A DNA stretch of 33,023 bases from Dethiosulfatibacter aminovorans DSM 17477 (GTDB taxonomy: Bacteria; Bacillota; Clostridia; Tissierellales; Dethiosulfatibacteraceae): positions 1 to 33,023 of the forward strand of contig NZ_FQZL01000037.1 in NCBI RefSeq assembly GCF_900142005.1, read 5' to 3'. Position numbers and translations under genes: made by a program. Each line of letters opens with the position of its first letter. Within the stretch, counting starts at the first letter, position 1. This document shows positions 24,791 to 32,147 of this stretch, piece by piece. The notes under the pieces are model-generated. The model had not been told where the DNA came from. It was given only the letters and a program-made list of their open reading frames with translations, and made no database searches.

Positions 24791-25420
24791 CTATTTTAAA
24801 ATTTTCTTTCCCTCTTCTGCAGCACTGGAAGCATCAACAGTGTAAAGCTCTGCACCTATCTCCTCTGCAAATTTAGGAGTAACCGGTGCACCTCCTATCA
24901 TTATTTTGACCTGTTCTCTCAACCCTGCTTCCTCAAGCGCCTCAATTACATTTTTCATATATACCATCGTAGTAGTAAGCATCGCAGACATGGCGACAAT
25001 CTGAGCATTGTTTTCTCTAACAGCTTCAACAAATTTATCCGTTGTTACATCTACACCTACGTTGACAACCTTGAAACCTGCACTTTCCATCATCATGGCT
25101 ACAAGATTTTTGCCTATATCGTGAAGGTCACCTTTTACAGTCCCTATTACTACTGTCCCAACATTCGGCATGTCATCGTCATTTATAAGTGGCTTGACCA
25201 GTTCTATTCCGGAATTCATCGCCCTTGCTGCCATGAGCACTTCAGGCACGAACATCTCTCCATTCTTGAATCTCTCTCCGACAACGTTCATTCCTGCCAT
25301 CAATCCGTCATTTATGATTGAAAGAGGTTCCGTTCCCGAATCTATAAGTTCTTTAACATGTTCAACAGTCAAAGATTCATTTCCCTTTATTATACTTTCT
25401 GATACTATTTGAAAACTCAT
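24791..25420 (-). CDS. Corrinoid (cobalamin-binding) methyl carrier protein, second set
   Basis: A 209-aa MtbC/MttC-type protein with a helical N-terminal cap and a B12-binding domain. GDLHDIGKN (His near 99) supplies the lower axial ligand, followed by SAMLTTTM and GGAPV. The start is ATG at 25420, because AAGGAG lies 7 nt before it (AAGGAGATTATACATG). An upstream ATG at 25453 would place the start inside the hairpin at 25450-25478 without a ribosome binding site. It is second in the operon after a CaiT-like BCCT carrier and before the UroD-fold gene, so it presumably shuttles methyl groups for that enzyme. Confidence 0.92.
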   Translation of the reverse strand: MSFQIVSESIIKGNESLTVEHVKELIDSGTEPLSIINDGLMAGMNVVGERFKNGEMFVPEVLMAARAMNSGIELVKPLINDDDMPNVGTVVIGTVKGDLHDIGKNLVAMMMESAGFKVVNVGVDVTTDKFVEAVRENNAQIVAMSAMLTTTMVYMKNVIEALEEAGLREQVKIMIGGAPVTPKFAEEIGAELYTVDASSAAEEGKKILK

Positions 25421-25449
25421 GTATAATCTCCTTGCTAAAAGCATTTCAT

Positions 25450-25478
25450 CCATAAAGGAGCTTTTAACTCCTTTATGG
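25450..25478 (-). other. Intercistronic hairpin before the corrinoid gene
   Basis: CCATAAAGGAG and CTCCTTTATGG are perfect 11-bp arms around a 7-nt loop, between the BCCT stop (25496) and the corrinoid start (25420). It lacks a T-run and is probably an mRNA stability or partial-attenuation element. Confidence 0.6.
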
Positions 25479-25495
25479 CTTATTTATATTATTAT

Positions 25496-27100
25496 TTATG
25501 ATGTTGCTGATTTTGATTTTTTATTGTTATATTCCAATTCCGGCCATCTGGATCTATGCTTCTCATCGATTGGCAGAGTTCCGTTTGCTATGTCCTCCTT
25601 AATCCACTTGATGAATGATGCAATCATCAATCCAAGAACAACAAGCACCGGTAAACATGACACAACTGAAGCAATCTGAAGAGGAGCCATTGTATCAAGG
25701 CCTTCGATTTTATACTCAAGACTCATAAGTGCTATTGGTATAATGACAAGACTCATTGCCCAGAACACCCTGTAATACTTGTTTGGATCATCCCCTGGCT
25801 TTAGGTTTTTGGATGCTGTCTGTGCAAGTACATATGCCGTAGAATCACATGATGTAACCAGATTCAGGAAGAGCAAAAGTCCATATACAAATATTACTAT
25901 ATAGCTTAGCGGCAGGTTCTGAAGCATTGTTATTATTGCTTCACCTTTTCCTGATTCGGCAAGAACCTGTGATAACTTAACTGTTCCTTCAAGCTCAAGA
26001 TTCATTCCAAAACTTCCCAGTGTATTAAAAGACAACCAGCAACCCATAGAACCCCAGAAGCATTCTGCTATTACCAATTCTCTGATAGTTCTTCCTTTTG
26101 ATATCCTTGCTACCCATAGACCCATGAATGGAGCCATTGCAATCCACCAAGCCCAGTAGAATATAGTCCAACCCTGTGGAAATCCACTTTTACCAATGGA
26201 ATCAGTATAAAAGCTCATATCGATTACATGAGAAAGGTTCATCCCAACAGCTTGAACGAATGTATCAAGCATAAAAGCCTTGGGTCCTACTATGAAGATA
26301 AAGGCAAACAATCCAAGCGCTATCTTTACATTCCATCTGCTTATAACCTGGATTCCAGATTCGATTCCTTTATATACACTAAGAGTGAATACAGCACAAA
26401 GAACTACAAGAATTGACACTCTCAAAAAGAACGAATCCTGAATCCCAAAGAGATGGTTAAGAATCCTCGAAACTATTGGAGTTCCCAGTCCTATCGTTGT
26501 AGCATAACTACCAAGAATTCCAAATATTATGAATGCATCGATTATCCTTCTTGTCCAACTGTCTTTTTCATCTCCTATGACTGCGTTGCAGGCGGAAGAC
26601 ATTTTAAGAGAGCTGTTTTTCTTCACCCAGTATGAGTATGCAATCGGAACTGTAGGAATAGCAAACATAGCCCATGCCACAAAACCCCAGTGATACATGC
26701 CGTATGCAGAAGCCCACTCATATGCCTCCAATGTATAAGGAGCAACCCTGAATGGAGGTCCTGATACATAATACATCCATTCAACTCCACCCCATATCAT
26801 AATGCTTGAACCTAATCCTGCACACAAAAGCATGGACACCCAGCTAAAGGTGCTATAATCCGGCTTGGAATCGGGGCCACCAAATTTTATATCCCCATAT
26901 TTGCTAAATGCACAATACATGAGGAATCCAAATGATCCTATTCCTGCTAGAAGAAAAAGCCATCCAAAATTACCCGTTATACCGCCAAGCAGACCATTGA
27001 TAAAATCGGTACTGGCTTCTGGAGCAACTGCAATAGGTATGATTACTACAATAAGTAAAACAATTGCAAATATTGCTAAAGGTTTGTTAATTGTTTTCAT
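25496..27100 (-). CDS. BCCT-family transporter, CaiT-like (corrinoid operon 2)
   Basis: A 534-aa carrier with about 12 membrane segments. TM3 reads LGSSIMIWGGVEWMYYVSGP, followed by PPFRVAPYTLEAYEWASAYG and MYHWG, a CaiT-like arrangement. The signature QGWTIFYWAWW with ISKGRTIREL is intact. It is the first gene behind the sigma-54 promoter at 27363-27378, with a leader of about 250 nt, and is followed by the corrinoid, UroD-fold and LarA-family genes. It therefore likely imports the substrate they degrade. The sequence is clearly distinct from the duplicated pair at 16999 and 19736, so the substrate may differ. AGGAGG precedes the ATG. Confidence 0.93.
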   Translation of the reverse strand: MKTINKPLAIFAIVLLIVVIIPIAVAPEASTDFINGLLGGITGNFGWLFLLAGIGSFGFLMYCAFSKYGDIKFGGPDSKPDYSTFSWVSMLLCAGLGSSIMIWGGVEWMYYVSGPPFRVAPYTLEAYEWASAYGMYHWGFVAWAMFAIPTVPIAYSYWVKKNSSLKMSSACNAVIGDEKDSWTRRIIDAFIIFGILGSYATTIGLGTPIVSRILNHLFGIQDSFFLRVSILVVLCAVFTLSVYKGIESGIQVISRWNVKIALGLFAFIFIVGPKAFMLDTFVQAVGMNLSHVIDMSFYTDSIGKSGFPQGWTIFYWAWWIAMAPFMGLWVARISKGRTIRELVIAECFWGSMGCWLSFNTLGSFGMNLELEGTVKLSQVLAESGKGEAIITMLQNLPLSYIVIFVYGLLLFLNLVTSCDSTAYVLAQTASKNLKPGDDPNKYYRVFWAMSLVIIPIALMSLEYKIEGLDTMAPLQIASVVSCLPVLVVLGLMIASFIKWIKEDIANGTLPIDEKHRSRWPELEYNNKKSKSATS

Positions 27101-27317
27101 AAAATCCTCCTAGATATTTAATTTCCATGTACAAATAATGACCATTCTATGAAAAGGCTCTCCTGCCGAATAATAAAAATCAGTTCACCTCCGATAATAC
27201 ATTTGATTTCCTATCATATAAATAGTATAATGACCTTGCCCAAGACATATCCTGTTGGATACATCTCAAGTCAGCCAAACAGTAAAGCTGCCCTGCTACT
27301 TATTTGTACATAGTTTT

Positions 27318-27344
27318 TCATAAGAGAAGTTGCCACTCTTATGA
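27318..27344 (-). other. Hairpin at the predicted 5' end of the BCCT-LarA mRNA
   Basis: TCATAAGAG and CTCTTATGA are perfect 9-bp arms, beginning about 7 nt after the transcription start expected from the sigma-54 promoter at 27363-27378. It may protect the transcript end. Confidence 0.45.
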
Positions 27345-27362
27345 GTCTTCAATAACAATATA

Positions 27363-27378
27363 AGCAATATTCATGCCA
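27363..27378 (-). promoter_or_regulatory. Sigma-54 promoter of the BCCT-corrinoid-UroD-LarA operon
   Basis: The minus strand reads TGGCATGAATATTGCT, i.e. TGGCAT-N5-TTGCT with correct 10-bp GG-GC spacing. Confidence 0.87.
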
Positions 27379-27386
27379 AATATAAA

Positions 27387-27423
27387 ACCTGCATTTTTCA
27401 ACATACTCAGTAAAAATGCAGGT
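27387..27423. terminator. Terminator hairpin, repeated at 29458-29494
   Basis: ACCTGCATTTTT and AAAAATGCAGGT are perfect 12-bp arms with T-runs on both outer sides. It sits between the fused pseudogene and the sigma-54 promoter and would insulate that promoter. The near-identical hairpin at 29458 follows the intact activator gene. Confidence 0.75.
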
Positions 27424-27439
27424 CTTTTTCGTTCTAAAT

Positions 27440-27465
27440 TTGGTACATCGTACCAATATTGGTAC
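27440..27465. promoter_or_regulatory. Palindromic enhancer-like site GTACCAATATTGGTAC
   Basis: GTACCAATATTGGTAC (27450-27465) is a perfect 16-bp palindrome, and a third half-site TTGGTAC lies at 27440-27446. It is centred about 80 bp upstream of the -24 box. It is the likely site for the activator at 29530-30909 or a relative. Confidence 0.65.
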
Positions 27466-27468
27466 GCT

Positions 27469-27660
27469 TCAAAATATCATATTTGTATTTCTTAGTCTTG
27501 TGGCTTTGCTTTTACTTACACCAAGTGCTTCGGCAGTTTTTCTCATCGATTTCTGTTTGCTGTAGATATCGAATACTGTTTTCTTCTCCTCAAATATAAA
27601 TCCTAGGTATGCAAAGTATGAAGCTGTGATTTTAAGCTTTTGCGAAAAATATCTTTTTAT
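27469..27660 (-). pseudogene. Fused remnant: unknown-protein fragment plus sigma-54 activator HTH
   Basis: On the minus strand one open frame reads LKITASYFAYLGF, similar to EITASYFTPLGF of the protein at 32607-33020. It then continues directly into EEKKTVFDIYSKQKSMRKTA and EALGVSKSKATRL, matching the C-terminal helix-turn-helix of the activator at 29530-30909. No start codon or AAA+ domain remains. It marks a deleted duplicate of the block 33020 to 29530. A small HTH-only product competing for the adjacent palindrome cannot be excluded. Confidence 0.8.
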
Positions 27661-27684
27661 TCCCCTATTACCAATAAAATAATA

Positions 27685-27742
27685 ATGGTGTAACCCTCCT
27701 AATGATATATGTATTCAATATCACTTCAGATGATTACACCAT
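27685..27742. repeat. Long-loop inverted repeat after a BCCT gene
   Basis: ATGGTGTAA and TTACACCAT (9-bp perfect arms, loop about 40 nt) lie 46 bp after the stop at 27788. It may serve as a weak terminator. Confidence 0.35.
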
Positions 27743-27787
27743 CAATTGAATATTACCTGTTAATATCCTCTCTACATCCGGCATTTA

Positions 27788-29362
27788 TTACTTATTAATT
27801 AAACATTCTTTCTTTTCTTCTCTTTCTATTATTTCACTGAATGACAATCCTTCATCTTCCTTTAACATTTTCACAAAAGATACTGTCATGATTATCATTA
27901 AAAACACTATGGGTATCGCAGCAAGTACTGTAAATGCCTGTAAGGTACTGAGCGATGCATCAACGATTATCATCGCGATAGGCACAGCCACTATCGCTAC
28001 AGCCCAGAATACCCTGTACCATCTTACAGGCTCCTCACCTACCTTAAGTCCGTTAGATGCAAGAGCAGCCAATATGAATGCTGTTGAATCGACAGATGTT
28101 GCAAGGTTAAGAAACATCGTCGATATCATTAGGAAAAGAAGGACCTTGCCTAGTGGAAGACTTGTCAATATAGCTGCAACTGCATATGTCGGACCCTGGT
28201 TTTGAAGAATAGCCACTGCATCAACCACTCCTGCAATTTGTTGATGAAGCCCACTGCTTCCCAGAGATGCAAACACTGTGTAGCCACCCAGTGTTCCAAC
28301 TATCATCTCCGCAACTACAATCTCCTTTATTGTCCTTCCCTTTGAGATCCTGGCAACCCAGAGTCCCATAAATGGCGCTATAGCTATCCACCATGCAAAA
28401 TAGAATACAGTCCACCATTTAGCAAATCCGTTTTGTCCGACTACATCAGTAAAAAGGCTCCACTCGAAGTAGTTTCCAAGCATAATTGCAAATGAGTCGC
28501 TTGTCTTGTTTAATATGAAACTTGTTGGACCGAAAACAAACACTAAACCCACAAGAACAAATGCAACATAAACATTCCATTCACTAAGTTTCCTAATACC
28601 ACTATCAAGACCTTTGTAAACACTTTGAATGAAAATCATGCTCCAAACCACTATAATGCCCAACTTTGTCAGCAATGTTTGAGGAACACCAAATAAAACT
28701 TCCAGACCAGTAGCTATCATTGGAGTTCCTAAACCAAGAGTTGCAATATATGATGCAACTATGACAAACAGTATAACAAGATCAATTACTTTACCTGTCA
28801 TTCCATCAAGATTTTTCTTTGGAATAACTCCCTGGCACGTCTGACTAAGCCTAAGAACAGGCTCCCTCCTTTTCCAGTAAAGATATGCCATTGGGAGCGC
28901 CGGTAGGCAATACACCGCCCAGGCACTTGGACCCCAATGAAAGAAAGATAGGGCTGTAGAAACATTTGCAGCCTCAACAGACATTGGCTCTATTCCTGGA
29001 GGGGGTCCAATATAGTAATATACCCATTCTATAACACCCCAATAGATAATGCTTGATCCTTGTCCTGCACAGAAAAGCATTGCACACCATGAGAAAGTAG
29101 AGTATTCTGGTTTATCATCCGGTTCTCCAAGCTTTACCTTGCCCCATTTACTGGTTGCTGCAAATATGCAAAATATAAAAGCGCCAAAGGTGAATACCAA
29201 AAAACCCCATCCAAAACCATCAAGAGCTCCCGCCTGGAGTTTAGCAACAATTGTTTGTGATTCTTCCGGGAATAAAACAATTGGTACTATTATTCCAATC
29301 AACATTACCAGAGTTCCCCAAAAGATAAATCTATCAACTGATGTTCCTTTGCTTTTATTCAT
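27788..29362 (-). CDS. BCCT-family transporter, CaiT-like (fifth BCCT gene)
   Basis: A 524-aa carrier with about 12 membrane segments. TM3 reads QGSSIIYWGVIEWVYYYIGP, followed by PPPGIEPMSVEAANVSTALS and FFHWG. The usual signature QGWT is KWWT here (GFAKWWTVFYFAWW), an unusual deviation in the most conserved segment of the family, although ISKGRTIKEI is normal. It stands alone between the pseudogene region and the activator at 29530-30909. No catabolic gene is attached. The upstream region resembles that of the 25496 operon but has lost a recognisable -24 box. AAGGAGG precedes the ATG. Confidence 0.92.
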   Translation of the reverse strand: MNKSKGTSVDRFIFWGTLVMLIGIIVPIVLFPEESQTIVAKLQAGALDGFGWGFLVFTFGAFIFCIFAATSKWGKVKLGEPDDKPEYSTFSWCAMLFCAGQGSSIIYWGVIEWVYYYIGPPPGIEPMSVEAANVSTALSFFHWGPSAWAVYCLPALPMAYLYWKRREPVLRLSQTCQGVIPKKNLDGMTGKVIDLVILFVIVASYIATLGLGTPMIATGLEVLFGVPQTLLTKLGIIVVWSMIFIQSVYKGLDSGIRKLSEWNVYVAFVLVGLVFVFGPTSFILNKTSDSFAIMLGNYFEWSLFTDVVGQNGFAKWWTVFYFAWWIAIAPFMGLWVARISKGRTIKEIVVAEMIVGTLGGYTVFASLGSSGLHQQIAGVVDAVAILQNQGPTYAVAAILTSLPLGKVLLFLMISTMFLNLATSVDSTAFILAALASNGLKVGEEPVRWYRVFWAVAIVAVPIAMIIVDASLSTLQAFTVLAAIPIVFLMIIMTVSFVKMLKEDEGLSFSEIIEREEKKECLINK

Positions 29363-29457
29363 AAATCCTCCTTATACTTTCTTTGTTATCTTCCATTTAT
29401 TCCTTAAACATAAATTCAATATGGTTTTAGCAACTGAAGCAACACAACAAAAATAAA

Positions 29458-29494
29458 ACCTGCATTTTTCAATATACTTGGTAAAAATGCAGGT
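29458..29494. terminator. Terminator hairpin after the activator, repeat of 27387-27423
   Basis: ACCTGCATTTTT and AAAAATGCAGGT are perfect 12-bp arms flanked by T-rich runs on both strands. It lies 36 bp after the activator stop at 29530. Confidence 0.8.
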
Positions 29495-29500
29495 TTTTTC

Positions 29501-29516
29501 GTGCCTATATTAGTAC
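29501..29516. promoter_or_regulatory. Degenerate copy of the GTACCAATATTGGTAC palindrome
   Basis: GTGCCTATATTAGTAC differs at three positions from the perfect palindrome at 27450-27465 and has the same placement between activator stop and hairpin. It is probably a decayed enhancer site. Confidence 0.4.
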
Positions 29517-29529
29517 ACTTCAATATGTT

Positions 29530-30909
29530 TTATTTATATTTATTTATCAGTCTTGCAGCTTTGCTTTTACTTACGCCAAGAGCTTCAGCAGTTTTTCTTA
29601 TTGATTTCTGTTTTCTGTAAATATCCAATACAATTTTCTTCTGATAATCTTCCACCATTTTTTCCAAGCTTCCCAAACTTTCATTATACTTTAATTCATT
29701 GATTGAATCCATAAAAAATTCCGGTAAATCATCACGTTCTATTATCCGATCCTCAGAAGTAATAATTAGCCTTTCAATGAAGTTTTCCAACTCCCTAACA
29801 TTGCCTGGCCATTCATATTTATCAAACAGTTCGAGACATTCTTTGCAGATTTCTTTCTTATATCCATACTTCTCATTAAATTTATTAATGAAAAAATATG
29901 TCAAAGGACGCAAATCTTCACGCCTTTCCCTCAATGGCGGCAACTCAACCTCTACAACATTCAGCCTGTAGTAAAGATCTTCCCTGAAATATCCCTGCCT
30001 GACCTGTTCCTTTATATCCTTATTGCTGGCAGCAATTATTATTGCATTTGTATGCTTGACTTCCCTTCCTCCTACAGAATAGTAGGTCTTATCCTGAAGA
30101 ACATGTAAAAGCTTCGCCTGGATAGCAAGTGAAGTTTCTGATATTTCATCGAGAAAAAGTACTCCGTTATTTGCAAGTTCTATTAATCCCTTCTTGCCGC
30201 TTTTAACGGCTCCGGAAAATGCTCCTTCCTCATATCCAAAGAGTTCGCTTTCAAGTAAATTTTCGGGAATCGCAGCACAATTTATAGTGATAAAAGGCCT
30301 ATCGCTTCTATTGCTGTTCTTATACACCGCTTTTGCAAGCATTCCCTTGCCAGTTCCACTCTCGCCAAGAATAAGTAAGGTTGAACCTGCTGAAACAGCC
30401 TTCTGAGCAAGCTTAAGTATTTTTTTAATTTTGTTATTATATGTAATTATTCCATTTTGTTCTTCAGAATGTTTGTTGTCAATGGTATTATCTTGAACAC
30501 TATTGTTTTCCAAAAGCTTTCGTATTTTTGATAATTCACTTTCAAAATCAACAAGCTGAGTTTTGTCTCTTGCATTCTGAACAAGGATGTCCACGTCTCC
30601 ATTTTCATCGAAAACTGGAACAACAGTTGTAACAAGAGTCTTACCCAATACAGTCTTTTGCTCAACGGTGAACCCTTTCTTTGTTATATAGGTATATGGA
30701 TGTATGTTCCTTGGATACCAAAGACCTTTATTTGCTATTTCAGAAACTGGTTTGCCTATCATTTCATCAGGATGAAGCCCATAGTGCTTAACACTTGCTT
30801 CATTAACATATATAATAATATCGTTTACATCGACTACGAAAATTTCATCATAAGAATTATCAAGTATTTTCTTATACAAACACTCATGGTCTGTTTTGTT
30901 ATTATCCAT
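29530..30909 (-). CDS. PAS-domain sigma-54-dependent activator with TyrR-like HTH
   Basis: A 459-aa enhancer-binding protein, related to the 13796-15217 regulator. A PAS domain covers about 10-115 (NSYDEIFVVDVNDIIIYVNE), Walker A is GESGTGKG (182-189), and the sigma-54 loop is GAFSGA (229-234), with Ser in place of the near-invariant Thr. Walker B is GVLFLDEI. The C-terminus carries a TyrR-type helix-turn-helix (IRKTAEALGVSKSKAARLIN). The start is ATG at 30909, 5 nt after GAGGA. The TTG four codons earlier overlaps that site. Likely targets are the BCCT gene just downstream and the BCCT-corrinoid-LarA operon, whose promoter has a matching palindrome. Confidence 0.92.
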   Translation of the reverse strand: MDNNKTDHECLYKKILDNSYDEIFVVDVNDIIIYVNEASVKHYGLHPDEMIGKPVSEIANKGLWYPRNIHPYTYITKKGFTVEQKTVLGKTLVTTVVPVFDENGDVDILVQNARDKTQLVDFESELSKIRKLLENNSVQDNTIDNKHSEEQNGIITYNNKIKKILKLAQKAVSAGSTLLILGESGTGKGMLAKAVYKNSNRSDRPFITINCAAIPENLLESELFGYEEGAFSGAVKSGKKGLIELANNGVLFLDEISETSLAIQAKLLHVLQDKTYYSVGGREVKHTNAIIIAASNKDIKEQVRQGYFREDLYYRLNVVEVELPPLRERREDLRPLTYFFINKFNEKYGYKKEICKECLELFDKYEWPGNVRELENFIERLIITSEDRIIERDDLPEFFMDSINELKYNESLGSLEKMVEDYQKKIVLDIYRKQKSIRKTAEALGVSKSKAARLINKYK

Positions 30910-30974
30910 AAAATTCCTCAATTCATTAATATATCTTTTTGTATCTTATCACTAAGATCTGTCCGAATTCTCAG

Positions 30975-31994
30975 TCAAATTTTGTTTTTCCTCAATTCAG
31001 AGCATATATATCTAATATTATCATAACTCTTAGATTTATCAAGGTTGTAATGATTCCTGATATCATTGTATGCCTTTCCCTTGTCAAAGTCCAACAATTT
31101 CCTGAAGAAATTTCCTCTTTTCCCAAGGTTGAATACCTGCCTATCCATGTCATCAAGGGACTCATAGTCACTAATCACTTCCAACATCTGCTCCCTTTCA
31201 TCAGGAAGCTTTCCGTTTACATCCTCCAAAAGATTTACATAGTGGTCACTTGAGTATCTGGTGTGGATTGTTATGTTCTCAATCAATGACCTTTGTTCAT
31301 AGACTATTTCTTCCTCGCTTTGAATCGTATATTCTCCGGTCTCCGACATGGATCTCAACCTTGTGTCCGTATTCAGAGCCACTGTTCTAACCCTTACAAA
31401 ATCAGGCTTCATGAGATTTATAGTTTCAGCTGTTTCAACTGCATTTTTCTTGGAAAGCTCCCTGCCTCCAAGACCGAGAATTATGAATACGGACAATTCC
31501 ATTCCTGCACTCTTCACAAGACCAGCAGCCTCAACCAACTGGCTTGAGGTAATGCCTTTATTCATCTTTTTCAAGACATCGTCAGAACCGGACTCCATGC
31601 CGCAGTATATCCTTGTCAAACCTGCATCCTTTAGTCTTCTGTAGTCCTCTTCGGACTTACGCACCAATGAAGATGCCCTTCCATATGATGACAACTGCTC
31701 AAGGTTTGGAAATCTCTCCTTAAGGTATTCAATTATTTCAATAAGTTCATCGGTCTTCATTATGATGCTGTCTCCATCCTGAAGGAAACAGGAGCTGATA
31801 TTATACTTACCATATTTTTCATAAAGATTGTCTATGTCTCTTTTGATTTCATAGATTTTCCTTATTGAAAAACTGAAATCTTTATACTGTGTACAGAAAT
31901 GGCATTTGTTCCATGAACAGCCTCTTGTGACTCTTACAAGTAGGCTATCGGCTTCCGCCACAGGTCTTATTGGTCCAAATTCTATATTTTTCAT
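30975..31994 (-). CDS. Radical SAM protein of unknown function
   Basis: A 339-aa radical SAM enzyme. The cluster-binding cysteines are C26, C31 and C34 in TRGCSWNKCHFC, a C-x4-C-x2-C arrangement seen in some radical SAM subfamilies instead of C-x3-C-x2-C. IYCGMESGSDDVLKKMNKG and the following ILGLGG segment are typical Elp3/HemN-like barrel strands. No B12-binding or SPASM domain is visible. The ribosome binding site is poor (nearest GGAG about 15 nt from the ATG). The gene stands alone: a terminator precedes it and the activator gene follows 65 bp later. The substrate cannot be predicted, and a link to betaine metabolism is not shown. Confidence 0.88.
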   Translation of the reverse strand: MKNIEFGPIRPVAEADSLLVRVTRGCSWNKCHFCTQYKDFSFSIRKIYEIKRDIDNLYEKYGKYNISSCFLQDGDSIIMKTDELIEIIEYLKERFPNLEQLSSYGRASSLVRKSEEDYRRLKDAGLTRIYCGMESGSDDVLKKMNKGITSSQLVEAAGLVKSAGMELSVFIILGLGGRELSKKNAVETAETINLMKPDFVRVRTVALNTDTRLRSMSETGEYTIQSEEEIVYEQRSLIENITIHTRYSSDHYVNLLEDVNGKLPDEREQMLEVISDYESLDDMDRQVFNLGKRGNFFRKLLDFDKGKAYNDIRNHYNLDKSKSYDNIRYICSELRKNKI

Positions 31995-32099
31995 TACTTT
32001 ATGATTTTTTCTCCTATGTATTTTCTCTATGATTCCATACTTCTCTCAGGTTGATTTTCCCTTTTTCTTGAATCACTGTCAACAATCTACCTAAACTCG

Positions 32100-32135
32100 A
32101 AAAAAACGTGTATCCGAATTACATACAGATACACG
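32100..32135 (-). terminator. Rho-independent terminator after the DUF1904 gene
   Basis: CGTGTATC and GATACACG form an 8-bp stem, and on the minus strand it is followed by seven T. It lies 13 bp after the stop at 32148. Confidence 0.85.
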
Positions 32136-32147
32136 CAGTCTATTCTA

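Larger units (their letters stand above)
27101..27787. other. Long regulatory/degenerate region between two BCCT genes
   Basis: No intact gene. In minus-strand order it holds a long inverted repeat (27685-27742), a fused pseudogene (27469-27660), a palindromic enhancer-like site (27440-27465), a terminator (27387-27423), a sigma-54 promoter (27363-27378), a 5'-end hairpin (27318-27344) and about 200 nt of leader with nothing recognised. Confidence 0.65.

Noticed and set aside
27101..27317. Riboswitch (cobalamin or other) in the long leader of the BCCT-LarA operon
   Set aside because: I could not find a B12-box or another conserved riboswitch core. Only short hairpins are visible.
29429..29444. 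Possible sigma-54 promoter before the 27788-29362 carrier
   Set aside because: Only the TTGCT half is present. The -24 position reads TGTTGC, without GG, although the homologous region at 27363-27378 is perfect.
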